Below, piece by piece: positions 8,200 to 16,433 of a DNA stretch of 64,000 bases. Positions within the stretch are counted from its first letter, which is position 1, and every line of letters starts with the position of its first letter. A model generated the notes under the pieces. The model was given only the letters and a program-made list of their open reading frames with translations. It was not told where the DNA came from and did not search any database. The stretch covers positions 1 to 64,000 of the forward strand of contig CAWIMW010000006.1 in NCBI GenBank assembly GCA_963837365.1, read 5' to 3'. Both the position numbers and the translations under genes were made by a program. The DNA comes from CAWBXL01 sp963837365 (GTDB lineage: Bacteria; Acidobacteriota; Terriglobia; Terriglobales; Acidobacteriaceae).

Positions 8200-8714
8200 A
8201 GTCGTTTCTCCTCGGTGAAGTTTGGGCTGAAAATGTCCCGTTTACTGTTAGTCGGATGAGGCTGACAAAAATCGACACCAAGCTCCGGCTTATTTTTTTT
8301 CTTTTCGAGCTTTTTCCCCAGTTCGCGGGCGCGATCGATTGCCGCGCTGGGTTTGAAATCTTCCAACTCGTAGAATGGACGGACTTCGATTTCGGCTTCC
8401 TGATTTTCTCCGTGCGGAGCCGGGGCCTTTTTCGCCCAGGCAATGGCTTCTTGTAACGACTTCGCATTGATGATCCAGTAGCCGGCGATCAGTTCCTTGG
8501 TCTCAGCGAACGGACCATCGATTACGGTGGTTTTGCCATTGGAAAATTTCACCCGCGCACCTTTGGAACTGGGCTGTAGACCGCTGAGGTCAACCAGGGC
8601 TCCGGCATTCATCAGCTCTTCGTTGTATTTGCCCATCTTGGCAAATAGTTCTTCATCGGGCAGCTTGCCTGCTTCGCAATTCTTATCTGCTTTTACGATC
8701 ATCATGAAACGCAT
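8196..8714 (-). CDS. YciI/DGPF-domain protein with C-terminal extension (second copy)
   Basis: The start at ATG 8714 is chosen for AAAGGAG about 10 bases upstream. The DGPF domain spans residues 1-115 (MRFMMIVKADKN, then VIDGPFAETKELIAGYWI). About 55 further residues are lysine-rich and likely disordered (ELGKKLEKKKNKPE). This tail is unusual for YciI proteins and may be a linker left from a fusion. A promoter-like TGTCGA-N17-CGA lies upstream at 8777-8802. Coupled to the next YciI gene by a 4-base overlap. Confidence 0.88.
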   Translation of the reverse strand: MRFMMIVKADKNCEAGKLPDEELFAKMGKYNEELMNAGALVDLSGLQPSSKGARVKFSNGKTTVIDGPFAETKELIAGYWIINAKSLQEAIAWAKKAPAPHGENQEAEIEVRPFYELEDFKPSAAIDRARELGKKLEKKKNKPELGVDFCQPHPTNSKRDIFSPNFTEEKRL

Positions 8715-8776
8715 TTGTGAATGCTCCTTTGGCATCTGTTTGAGGGCTTTGTATTGTTCCCGCTCTCACTTATAGG

Positions 8777-8802
8777 TCGAATAGGAAAGCAGCAAATCGA
8801 CA
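8777..8802 (-). promoter_or_regulatory. Putative ECF42-type promoter of the second unit
   Basis: On the minus strand TGTCGA (8802-8797) is followed after exactly 17 bases by CGA (8779-8777). From memory, ECF42 targets in Streptomyces have TGTCGA at -35 and a CGA/TC-type -10. The same pattern with the same spacing lies before the first YciI gene. It sits 63-88 bases before the start at 8714. Confidence 0.55.
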
Positions 8803-8810
8803 TGGCTGAC

Positions 8811-9288
8811 TTATTTTTGGTTGGCTGCGTCTTGCAGTTTCTGGATATCAATCTTCTGCATTTTCAGCATGGCCTGCATCGCACGCGCCGCTTTCGCCGC
8901 ATTTTTGTCGCCCAACAGCTGGCCGAGCACATCGGGAACGATCTGCCACGACAGACCGAACCTGTCTTTCAGCCAGCCGCATTGACTTTCTTTGCCTCCG
9001 CCAGCCAACAGTTTTTCCCAGTAGTAGTCCACTTCCTCCTGGCCGTTGCAATTCACTACGAATGAGATGGACTCGTTAAATTTGAAGATCGGTCCGCCGT
9101 TCAGGGCGGTAAAGTTCTGCCCGTCCAGTGAGAATGACGCGGTCATCACAGAACCTTTCGGGCCCGGCCCGGCGTCTCCCGTAGCGGGAAATGCTGTTGA
9201 TTTTCGAGTTTTTGAAGATGGAGGTATAAAAATTCGCCGCCTCTTCAGCGTTGTTGTCGAACCACAGAAATGGGGTAATTTTTGGCAT
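8811..9288 (-). pseudogene. PhnB-like VOC (glyoxalase fold) protein, frameshifted
   Basis: The start MPKITPFLWFDNNAEEAANFY (ATG 9288, GAGGAG 6 bases upstream) is the hallmark of PhnB/3-demethylubiquinone methyltransferase-like VOC proteins. The frame breaks near 9177: one extra base after ISRYG. The natural continuation (GPKGSVMTASFSLDGQNFTALNGGP, in short motifs) runs to the stop at 8811. Corrected length is about 158 residues, as in relatives. Such proteins commonly occur with YciI and ECF42 genes. A single lesion may be real or a sequencing error. Confidence 0.8.
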
Positions 9289-9310
9289 GGCCGCTCCTCG
9301 AATCAAAATT

Positions 9311-10096
9311 TCATTTCTCGTGGCAGCAAGGCTCGGATTTCTCCGCCGCCTGATACTGCCCTGAAGGCAGCATTAGACCGCCAGTGTTGTACCGGTCGTG
9401 ATGACGCACCCACTCGGCCATGTCGCGTTCTTCATTGCGTCCTTTTGGAGTGAGGTCAAGCAGGTAGTAAGTCCCTAAAAGACCTTCGCCGGAGCGCGCG
9501 TAGCACGAATAGGTGTGATAGATGTCGCCATTCGCATCTTTGTAAAACACGCTGGTGCCGGACATCTCTTCGCTGGGAAGCTGCTGCATTTCGAAGTTGT
9601 AGTAGACTTTGCCGCGCGCCACCTCTTCTTTCGGAAACGACACCTGGTAGTCGAAGTTAAAGTCGCTGTTCCCCGATGACACCCACGCGAACGTCCAACC
9701 CATGCGCTTCTTGAACGCGTCGATCTCGGACAGCGGCGCGCGAGACACCGCGACATAGGCCACATCGTGCTGGCGAAGATGCAACAGCGCGCCATCCACG
9801 TGATCGGAGAGGAACGAGCAGCCTACGCATCCTTCTTTCCAGTCAGGTCCGAACATAAAATTGTAGATGATTAATTGACTGCGGTTGCCGAACAAGTCCG
9901 CGAGCGTCAGCTTGCCATTCGGGCCGTCGAACACATAGTTCTTGTCCACTTTCACCCAGGGCAGCTCGCGCCGCTGGCGGCTCAGTTCGTCGCGCATCCG
10001 CGTAAGTTCTTTTTCCCTGGCCAGAAGTACTTTGCGCGCGACGAGCCATTCTGCGCGCGAGACTACTTTCTGATTTCCAATTGTGCTGGTTGCCAT
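9311..10096 (-). CDS. DUF899 thioredoxin-fold protein
   Basis: A 261-residue protein: an N-terminal helix pair (EWLVARKVLLAREKELTRMRDEL), then a thioredoxin-like domain with KLTLADLFGNRSQLIIYNFMF and the conserved motif GCVGCSFLSDHVDG near residue 116, with a Cys-X2-Cys pair. The C-terminus ends SEPCCHEK, an added Cys-Cys-His cluster. DUF899 proteins are distant thioredoxins with no proven reaction. The gene lies between the small cysteine protein and the VOC gene, within the putative ECF42 unit. Confidence 0.88.
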   Translation of the reverse strand: MATSTIGNQKVVSRAEWLVARKVLLAREKELTRMRDELSRQRRELPWVKVDKNYVFDGPNGKLTLADLFGNRSQLIIYNFMFGPDWKEGCVGCSFLSDHVDGALLHLRQHDVAYVAVSRAPLSEIDAFKKRMGWTFAWVSSGNSDFNFDYQVSFPKEEVARGKVYYNFEMQQLPSEEMSGTSVFYKDANGDIYHTYSCYARSGEGLLGTYYLLDLTPKGRNEERDMAEWVRHHDRYNTGGLMLPSGQYQAAEKSEPCCHEK

Positions 10097-10114
10097 GATT
10101 TCTCCTTATTAAGT

Positions 10115-10291
10115 TCATTTTGAACAAGCATGATGGTCTCCGTTAGGGAGTTCATCATCGGTCTCGGCGGGTGTCTCGCTGGTAGCTGAATTCTCGGAAC
10201 TACGGCTTGTCATGAATAAGGCGGCAAGCCCGGTGGACGTGGTCAAACCGATCAGAGTTACGGCACAACTCGAAATACACGCTGGGCACAT
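10115..10291 (-). CDS. Tiny cysteine-containing membrane protein
   Basis: The start at ATG 10291 follows GGGAG. It gives about 58 residues beginning MCPACISSCAVTLIGLTTSTG: a CPAC motif, a third Cys, then one hydrophobic helix, then an acidic, polar tail (SETPAETDDELPNG). An alternative GTG at 10306 overlaps the stop of the first YciI gene. From memory, small proteins with this MCPAC start accompany YciI/DUF899 genes elsewhere. The CxxC just before a membrane helix suggests metal or redox chemistry at the membrane (inference). Confidence 0.7.
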   Translation of the reverse strand: MCPACISSCAVTLIGLTTSTGLAALFMTSRSSENSATSETPAETDDELPNGDHHACSK

Positions 10292-10302
10292 GATTTCTCC
10301 CT

Positions 10303-10656
10303 TCACTGGGGTAGGCCGCCGACTTCGAGGATTGGGCGGATTTCAACCGTCCCCCACTTCCCGGCGGGGATCGCCGAGGCAATGCTGATGGCTTCGTCGA
10401 GGTTGGTGGCGTCCACCAGGAAATAGCCGCCCAGCTGTTCCCGGGTTTCGGCGAAGGGGCCGTCGGTGACAAGCGGCTTGCCCTCCCGTATGCGGATGCT
10501 GGTCGCAGTCGATGTGGGATGCAACGGAGAGGCCGCTAGAAACTTTCCACTGGAGTGCAGTTTTTGGGCGTATTGGGCGGACTCAACATAACATTTGTCC
10601 CGCTGGTCTTCGGTCAACCCCTTTTCGTCCAAATAAATCAACATCATGTATTTCAT
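10303..10656 (-). CDS. YciI/DGPF-domain protein (first copy)
   Basis: The start at ATG 10656 follows AAAGGGGA. It encodes 117 residues, MKYMMLIYLDEKGLT to the DGPF motif VTDGPFAETREQLGGYFLVD, a complete compact domain. It is the gene nearest to, and divergent from, the ECF42-type sigma factor. The promoter-like TGTCGA-N17-CGA lies just upstream at 10679-10704. It heads the unit that continues with the tiny Cys protein, DUF899 and VOC. Confidence 0.9.
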   Translation of the reverse strand: MKYMMLIYLDEKGLTEDQRDKCYVESAQYAQKLHSSGKFLAASPLHPTSTATSIRIREGKPLVTDGPFAETREQLGGYFLVDATNLDEAISIASAIPAGKWGTVEIRPILEVGGLPQ

Positions 10657-10678
10657 GACATCCCCTTTCATGAGTGAA

Positions 10679-10704
10679 TCGAATGACGACTGCCAGGATC
10701 GACA
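10679..10704 (-). promoter_or_regulatory. Putative ECF42-type promoter of the first unit
   Basis: TGTCGA (10704-10699) and CGA (10681-10679) on the minus strand are separated by exactly 17 bases, the same layout as at 8777-8802. The -10 lies only 23 bases before the ATG, so the 5' leader would be short. Another TGTCGA at 10823-10818 lacks a matching -10. Confidence 0.55.
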
Positions 10705-10852
10705 CGATAGCAGAAATGTTTTTGATGCCCGGCAGACTAAGACGGCACCAGGAATAATATCCACAAGGCCACCGCCAAAGCCTTTAAGTTGTTCCGTTTA
10801 CTTGGGCAAAGGCAAAATCGACACGTCAAGTTGCCACTATTTACAATGGGGC

Positions 10853-12106
10853 GTGACCCTGGATGCCGCAGCTGCCGTTGAAGAGGTTTACCGTGCCGAT
10901 TGGGGCCGCATTGTCGCTACGCTGATAGGGCTGGTGGGCGATTTTGACCTGGCAGAAGAATCGGCGCAGGAAGCGTTTACGGCGGCTGTCGACCAATGGA
11001 GGGAGTCCGGAGTCCCCGAATTTCCTCGTGCATGGATCATCCAGGCTGCGCGGAACAAGGCGATCGACCGCATTCGCCGTCAGGCGAATCTGGCACAGAA
11101 GCTGGAGGCACAAGGGCCTCCGGTTGAGCCTTTCGTAGAACCGGATTATGACACCAATGAAATTCCCGACGATCGGCTGCGGCTGATCTTCACCTGCTGC
11201 CACCCCGCGCTGGCTGCTGAGTCGCAGGTTGCTCTGACTTTGCGTACTCTTTGCGGCCTTGAGACCGACGAGATCGCACGGGCATTTCTTGTTCCTGTGC
11301 CAACCATGGCCCAGCGTCTTGTTCGCGCCAAGCACAAGATCCGCGATGCCGGCATCCCTTACGCCGTGCCGGGGACTGAAGTCATGGCCTCCCGGCTTGA
11401 CGCGGTGTTGACCGTCATCTATCTGGTCTTCAATGAAGGTTATGCGGCTACGCGGGGCGGGCCGCTGGTTAGAACCGACCTTTGCGCGGAAGCGATTCGG
11501 CTGGGGCGGCTGATTCGCTCGCTGATGGCGCCGCAATCACCGGCTGAAATCACGGGCCTTCTCGCACTCATGCTGTTGCACGATGCGCGGCGTGAGGCGC
11601 GCCTTGATGACGTGGGAGACATCATCACTCTGGAAGATCAAGATCGGAGCCGCTGGAACCAAGAACAAATTGTCGAGGCGATGCCGTTGGTTGCGGAGGC
11701 GTTTCGCGGCGAGGTCGGGCCCTATAGCTTGCAGGCCGCGATTGTTGCCCAGCACTGCCAGGCGGCGCGTGCCGAGGATACGAATTGGGGGCAAATCGTC
11801 CGGCTGTACGATTTGCTGGAACGGGTCCAGCCCTCGCCGATTGTCTCGCTGAATCGTGCGGTGGCCGTGGCCATGGCCGAGGGACCGGAGCCGGCGCTCA
11901 AGATTATTGACGGCCTTGCAGAGAGCAGCGATCTCGATAGATATCACCTGCTGCACGCTTCTCGTGCGGACATGTTGCGCCGTCTGGGATCGTACGAAGA
12001 AGCCGGTAAGGGCTATGCGCGCGCACTGGAACTCGCCACCAATCAGAGCGAACGCCGGTTTCTGGAGCGCAGGCTCAGGGAAATGCAGGCCGCGGTGGCT
12101 TCCTAA
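10853..12106 (+). CDS. RNA polymerase ECF sigma factor, ECF42-type with C-terminal extension
   Basis: About 417 residues. GTG 10853 is taken as start because homologues begin at about AAAVEEVYRADWGRIVA; the open frame upstream (from 10646) is intergenic. Sigma2 contains LVGDFDLAEESAQEAFTAAVDQW. Sigma4 has LTLRTLCGLETDEIARAFLVPVPTMAQRLVRAKHKI. The long C-terminal helical domain (DUF6596-like, then SPIVSLNRAVAVAMAEGPEPAL and TPR-like repeats) is the hallmark of ECF42, where it replaces an anti-sigma factor. Its expected partners, DGPF proteins, are divergently encoded next to it. The stop overlaps that of the convergent gene. Confidence 0.9.
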   Translation: MTLDAAAAVEEVYRADWGRIVATLIGLVGDFDLAEESAQEAFTAAVDQWRESGVPEFPRAWIIQAARNKAIDRIRRQANLAQKLEAQGPPVEPFVEPDYDTNEIPDDRLRLIFTCCHPALAAESQVALTLRTLCGLETDEIARAFLVPVPTMAQRLVRAKHKIRDAGIPYAVPGTEVMASRLDAVLTVIYLVFNEGYAATRGGPLVRTDLCAEAIRLGRLIRSLMAPQSPAEITGLLALMLLHDARREARLDDVGDIITLEDQDRSRWNQEQIVEAMPLVAEAFRGEVGPYSLQAAIVAQHCQAARAEDTNWGQIVRLYDLLERVQPSPIVSLNRAVAVAMAEGPEPALKIIDGLAESSDLDRYHLLHASRADMLRRLGSYEEAGKGYARALELATNQSERRFLERRLREMQAAVAS

Positions 12107-13080
12107 TGCTGGTCTTTGAGTAGCACTTGCAATATCACATCATCCAGTACTGTCCAATATGCGCTGTGCCGTAGTGATTTGCTGTTTTCGATCCAGCGAT
12201 CAACACTCTCTGTTTCACCGAGTCGATGTCCTGCCAGCGCGATGATTCCCCAGGGAAAGTGGTCGCCGCGGCGATCGAGCCAGATGCTTTCGTAGGAGCT
12301 CAGCCAGTTGCGAAATGCAGCTTTTGGGGATCCGGCAGGAGTCGCCATCTTGAGAAGCCAGGGATAAACCTGTGCCACATCAGCGGGATAAAAAGTGGTG
12401 GGCGCAGGCTCCTGAGTTGATGCAATGAAATTGTGATTCTTGCGCGACCACATGCGGCGGACAATCGCTTGAGCAAGTTGGTCTGCCTTGTTCTCATACT
12501 CGCGGCTTAGTTTGGTCTGGCCAAAACGGCGATTTGCCGTAGCCATCATGCGGAACAAGTGGTAAACCTCGACGTTATCCATCAGCAGGCAAACCCGAAG
12601 GTCGTGGGAAACAAAATAAAGTCCAGTGCTTGGGTCGCGGAGACCTTCTAGATATTTGTTGGCGCTGGCAGCACTTCCTTGCCAAGCAGCCGGCAACCCT
12701 GATTGCGGCGAGAGCCGATATAACAACTCCAGCCACACGGCGAGGCCAGCATCATCGGCGTCGGAGGGCTTGCAGGCAGACCAGTCACTCCCGCCCGATT
12801 TGCAGTAGCGCTCGAAGCGCCCGTCGGGGAGTTGGTGTGCGATGAGCCAGGGAATCCAGCGTTCGGCTACGGCGCGGACGTTCACTCCGCTCTCGTCAGC
12901 CAGGGTCAGGGCACGGTTGGCGAAATACGGGTCCACGAAATCGCCGTGCTCGTTGACCGTAATGGCGCCTTCGGGGGTCTGGTAGAGGTCGAGGGCGAGA
13001 TTCCTCGAAGACGCGTAGCTGATCCCTATTGCCAATAACAGGAACAGGGCCGAGATGAACAATGATCGTCGGGATTTCAA
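12103..13080 (-). CDS. Secreted alpha/alpha-barrel-like protein (possible glycosidase)
   Basis: A 325-residue exported protein: the signal is RRSLFISALFLLLAIGISYASS, followed by a helical fold with repeated motifs like RWIPWLIAHQLPDGRFERYC and DDAGLAVWLELLYRL. This resembles (alpha/alpha)6 glycoside hydrolase or lyase barrels. Acidic candidates occur (DADDAG near residue 107) but no diagnostic catalytic motif is certain. It may cleave a polysaccharide; the family is unassigned. The ends of this gene and the sigma factor overlap by 4 bases. Confidence 0.7.
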   Translation of the reverse strand: MKSRRSLFISALFLLLAIGISYASSRNLALDLYQTPEGAITVNEHGDFVDPYFANRALTLADESGVNVRAVAERWIPWLIAHQLPDGRFERYCKSGGSDWSACKPSDADDAGLAVWLELLYRLSPQSGLPAAWQGSAASANKYLEGLRDPSTGLYFVSHDLRVCLLMDNVEVYHLFRMMATANRRFGQTKLSREYENKADQLAQAIVRRMWSRKNHNFIASTQEPAPTTFYPADVAQVYPWLLKMATPAGSPKAAFRNWLSSYESIWLDRRGDHFPWGIIALAGHRLGETESVDRWIENSKSLRHSAYWTVLDDVILQVLLKDQH

Positions 13081-13126
13081 TAAGGTATTCGCTCGGCCTT
13101 CTACGAGGTTCTATCCAGAGTACGCT

Positions 13127-14224
13127 TTAAGCCTCTGCCCGTTCCATCCCCAGCAGGGCTTTCTTCCGCTCGATTCCCCAGCGGTAACCGCCCATGTCTC
13201 CATCCTCGCGCACCACGCGATGACAAGGAATGGCCACTGCAATTCGATTGGTTGCGCAGGCCCGAGCTACCGCGCGGGTTGCGCTTGGCTGGCGAATCGC
13301 CTTGGCGACTTCACTGTAGGAGCGCGTCGACCCGAAGGGAATGGATTGCAGATAGGTCCACACCTTGCGTTGGAACGCCGTCGCCTGAATATCCAATGGC
13401 AGCGATGCGTTCAGTTTGTGACCCCGCATCTGGCGGAGTAGATTGTGCTCCCACGTCTGCAAACCGGCATCGTCCCGCCGGCGGATGGCGAAGGGGAATT
13501 CGTGTTTCAATCCGCTTTCCAGTTCTTCATCAGAGTCGGCAAATTGGATGGCGCAAATACCTCTGTCCGTGGCGGCGATCAACATACGGCCAAGCGGCGA
13601 GTCGGAGCAGGTGTAACGAATTATTGCTGAAACCGCCCCTCGCCGGTATTTGTCCGGAGTCATACCCAGTTGCGACGCAGTGCGCTCATACAAGCGGCTG
13701 CTCGAGCCGTACCCCGCGTCATACATGGCCCGCGTTACCGAGTGGCCCGCGCGGAGATTTTCTTTTAGTTGGTCCATGCGGCAGGAGTCGGCATAGGCGC
13801 GGGGCGTGATTCCCAGCACTGCCTTGAAAGTACGTTGGAGATGGAAGGGGCTCTGGTGAAACTCGCGAGCCAACTGGGCCAGAGTAACTGGCTCATCGAG
13901 ATGGCGCTCGATGTAGCGGCACATGGCTTTGACCACGTTAGACTGCGTGCTGCCTATGGCTTTGGGGCGGCAGCGCAGGCAGGCGCGGTATCCGGCTTTT
14001 TCTGCTTCTTCAGGATTGCTGAAGAAGGCCACGTTTTCGCGGCGCGGGCGACGTGCCGGGCAGGACGGGCGGCAATAGACTCCTGTGGACGAGACAGCAA
14101 ACACGAATTTGCCATCCTGCGAGGAGTCGCGGTTTACTACTGCCTGCCATTGTTGGGTTTCGGGGTTTCCTGTCATGTCTACCGTTTCTGTATCGTTGAG
14201 TATCGCATTGGTTGTCATGGGCAT
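13127..14224 (-). CDS. ada: Bifunctional Ada: methyl-DNA repair and transcription activator
   Basis: A 365-residue full-length Ada. The N-terminal zinc/methyl-acceptor domain has Cys51, Cys55, Cys82 and Cys85 (GVYCRPSC, ACLRCRPK). An AraC-type helix-turn-helix follows (VTLAQLAREFHQSPFHLQRTFKAVLGITPRAY region). The O6-alkylguanine methyltransferase domain has the active-site PCHRV near residue 333. It repairs phosphotriester and O6-methylguanine damage and, once methylated, activates its own regulon. All key residues are present. Transcribed alone. Confidence 0.95.
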   Translation of the reverse strand: MPMTTNAILNDTETVDMTGNPETQQWQAVVNRDSSQDGKFVFAVSSTGVYCRPSCPARRPRRENVAFFSNPEEAEKAGYRACLRCRPKAIGSTQSNVVKAMCRYIERHLDEPVTLAQLAREFHQSPFHLQRTFKAVLGITPRAYADSCRMDQLKENLRAGHSVTRAMYDAGYGSSSRLYERTASQLGMTPDKYRRGAVSAIIRYTCSDSPLGRMLIAATDRGICAIQFADSDEELESGLKHEFPFAIRRRDDAGLQTWEHNLLRQMRGHKLNASLPLDIQATAFQRKVWTYLQSIPFGSTRSYSEVAKAIRQPSATRAVARACATNRIAVAIPCHRVVREDGDMGGYRWGIERKKALLGMERAEA

Positions 14225-14321
14225 AAAGTAGCCCGGCGGGGAGAAGTGGACTATCCGGTTCTTGCGGTTAAACTGAAATACGTACCTCAGAGGCTAGAAG
14301 CCCAAGCGAAGGTTTTGCAAC

Positions 14322-14340
14322 GCAGGGCCGAAGGCCCTGC
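14322..14340. repeat. Perfect 8-bp palindrome
   Basis: GCAGGGCC-GAA-GGCCCTGC, between ada and the CBM9-like gene. It is followed by TCCACCC, as in the dispersed hairpin repeats of the window. It lies inside the possible N-terminal extension of the next frame and argues for the later start at 14354. Confidence 0.6.
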
Positions 14341-14353
14341 TCCACCCTTATTC

Positions 14354-14986
14354 ATGACGGACGAAATCGTCGCTGTGCGGGTAAATCAGGAAATTAGACT
14401 GGACGCTGCCCATCCCGCACCGGAGTGGCAGAGTGCAGTGCCAGTTACTTTCAGCGCAGATTGGCAAGGGCAAAACCCTGATCCCGAACGTGAAACTCAG
14501 GTACGCGCACTATGGTCGGTGGAAACACTGTATCTTCGTTTTGAATGCCGGTATCGGGAACTGTTCTTGTTCCCTGATTCGGATCCAGATGGCCGCCGTG
14601 ACCATCTCTGGGACCGTGATGTCGCCGAAGCTTTTCTTCAGCCCGATCCATCGCGTGAGCGTTATTACAAAGAACTTGAAGTCAGCCCCAACGGCATGTG
14701 GGTGGACCTAAATATTTTTCCCGGCGGCCGGGCTGATCTGAATAGCGGTATGACACGTTCGGTGGTTTTGGATGAAGTTTCGCCTCGCTGGACGGCAGAG
14801 TTGGCGATACCGATACAATCGCTGACGGCGAGCTTCGATCCCAAGGCAGTTTGGCGGGTGAACTTTTTTCGAGTGGAAGGGACAAGGGAGCCGCGGCACT
14901 ATATGGCATGGAGGCCTACGCAATCACCTCAGCCCAATTTTCATGTAGCGAGCGCATTTGGGAAAATGCGGTTTGAAGATAAATGA
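14354..14986 (+). CDS. Carbohydrate-binding family 9-like protein
   Basis: The supported part is about 210 residues from MTDEIVAVRVNQEIRLDAAHP. The fold signature is that of CBM9-like domains: PEWQSAVPVTFSADWQG, TQVRALWSVETLYLRFECRY, DHLWDRDVAEAFLQPDP, YYKELEVSPNGMWVDL and the end YMAWRPTQSPQPNFHVASAFG. The upstream open frame is mostly antisense to ada and is not real. No signal peptide is seen at this start. A GTG near 14249 would add 35 residues crossing a palindrome. Probably binds sugar; substrate unknown. Confidence 0.75.
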   Translation: MTDEIVAVRVNQEIRLDAAHPAPEWQSAVPVTFSADWQGQNPDPERETQVRALWSVETLYLRFECRYRELFLFPDSDPDGRRDHLWDRDVAEAFLQPDPSRERYYKELEVSPNGMWVDLNIFPGGRADLNSGMTRSVVLDEVSPRWTAELAIPIQSLTASFDPKAVWRVNFFRVEGTREPRHYMAWRPTQSPQPNFHVASAFGKMRFEDK

Positions 14987-15083
14987 AAGCCGGATTATCC
15001 ACTAGTATTTCTAGGTGATGCCCGTCGCTGCCGGCTCAGCGTACATTAACATGGATTTTGTTTGACCCAGGAGGACTACTCGA

Positions 15084-15593
15084 ATGAAGTCACGCGCCCG
15101 TTTCATAGCTGTAACATTCGCACTCTGCATTTCAGCCAGTTTTCTGGTTGCCCAGGCCGCAAAAACCGCGGTGCTGACTGCCGCTGAGCTGAAGCAATCC
15201 GTCCCCTCAACCTATTTCTTCCGCGGACAGTCCGCCACGGTACAGGTCCGCAATTCGGGTGGATTGCGTGTGGGCAAGGACCAGTTAGTCGTTGCCGCAC
15301 TGGTGGACACATCCGGGTATGCGCAGGATGTGGCACAGAAATATCAGGGCTTGTTCATTACTGAAGTGAAGCTCAGCATCGGTGGGGCCGATCTCGCGCC
15401 GGGAGAATACGGCTTCGGATTCAACGCCGATGGCAAGTTCCGCATAATGGATGTCGCGGCCAATGATGTGCTGGCCACGGACATCAAGAGTGATGACAAC
15501 CTAAAGCGCCCAGTTCCGCTGAAGCTGTCTGAAGAAGAGGGCGAGTACCGGCTCTATGCCGGCAAGAAGTACGTCACAATAAAGGTAGAGTAA
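15084..15593 (+). CDS. Secreted protein of unknown function
   Basis: A 169-residue exported protein with CCAGGAGGA about 10 bases before the ATG. The signal peptide is KSRARFIAVTFALCISASFLVAQA. The mature part is beta-rich (STYFFRGQSATVQVRNSGGLRVG, GEYGFGFNADGKFRIMDVAAND, LYAGKKYVTIKVE). No catalytic motif; acidobacterial genomes have many similar short secreted beta proteins. It stands alone. Confidence 0.75.
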   Translation: MKSRARFIAVTFALCISASFLVAQAAKTAVLTAAELKQSVPSTYFFRGQSATVQVRNSGGLRVGKDQLVVAALVDTSGYAQDVAQKYQGLFITEVKLSIGGADLAPGEYGFGFNADGKFRIMDVAANDVLATDIKSDDNLKRPVPLKLSEEEGEYRLYAGKKYVTIKVE

Positions 15594-15609
15594 GACCGGT
15601 CTGCGGGGC

Positions 15610-16308
15610 TCAGTGCGGCAGTGGCTGCAAGGGCCCCAACACTAACTTCACGCCGGCACGCTTGCGCAACTCCAGAAGCATCGCTTGAGCCGCATTCTGG
15701 TACGTCTTGTTGGGATCTGAGGGGTCGGCCCATACCGCGTCATAAATGATCTGGGAAGCGTCCTTCAAATCCATGTGGAGCGCCGCCTCCATCAGATCTA
15801 CGCGCTCTTGCAAATGGTCGTAGCAACCCTGACAAACCGTCGCTGGTACCGGGTTGCTGAGATGGTTCTCGGAGAGAGTGCAGTTGTGGATGGCAGTACC
15901 GGCCTCAACGGCCGAAGCTGCGATCTGCGACTTGAACTCACGCAGGAAGCGCTCACGCTCTTCTTCCAAAGCAACTGGGTCAGGCAATTCCTCGGCAGTT
16001 GCTGGAGCAACGGGAAGAGTCGCCACTGCCGGCGGAACCCGGTCTTGCGTCTGGCAAACCGGACAAGCAGCCAGGTCAGCCGCGTAGTAGGTTTTGCACT
16101 TGGCGCAGGGCAAGCCATAACCGGTGCGGCGCGGGCCGAACTGCGCGGGAACGCCCGCCACGGCATGGGCATCAAGAGCAGCCGGGGAAACTGGTTGTCC
16201 TTTTTGTAGGCGTGGTTCGCTGGAGGCCATAGTGGGGCTCACGGGACTGGTGCCTGTCCGGCGGACCGGAGGCATTTCCGTCACTAAGGTCATTCTAGGT
16301 GTACTCAT
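15610..16308 (-). CDS. Zinc-ribbon-containing hypothetical protein
   Basis: The start is MSTPRMTLVTEM at 16308 (a further ATG at 16326 is possible). About 232 residues: a Pro-rich disordered head, a zinc ribbon (LPCAKCKTYYAADLAACPVC), an acidic linker, a helical segment, another Cys pair (TVCQGCYDHLQERV), and a helical end with KTYQNAAQAMLLELRKRAG. Cys spacing suggests one or two structural zincs. Function unknown. Confidence 0.65.
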   Translation of the reverse strand: MSTPRMTLVTEMPPVRRTGTSPVSPTMASSEPRLQKGQPVSPAALDAHAVAGVPAQFGPRRTGYGLPCAKCKTYYAADLAACPVCQTQDRVPPAVATLPVAPATAEELPDPVALEEERERFLREFKSQIAASAVEAGTAIHNCTLSENHLSNPVPATVCQGCYDHLQERVDLMEAALHMDLKDASQIIYDAVWADPSDPNKTYQNAAQAMLLELRKRAGVKLVLGPLQPLPH

Positions 16309-16433
16309 GCTCAACTCGGATAACACGTCGGTACAGGGATGGCCATAGGCCTTTGGTACATTGGCCGAAAAACGAGTTCCATTTGGGGAGACGGGTGTCC
16401 ACCCAAGTGGGCGATACGAAAGTGTAGAAAATC

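Noticed and set aside
10646..10852. Upstream extension of the ECF42 sigma frame
   Set aside because: Crosses the divergent promoter region and shows no conserved residues; sigma homologues begin at about 10853.
13769..14353. N-terminal half of the plus-strand frame ending at 14986
   Set aside because: Antisense to ada and then a palindrome; only the CBM9-like part from about 14354 has protein character.
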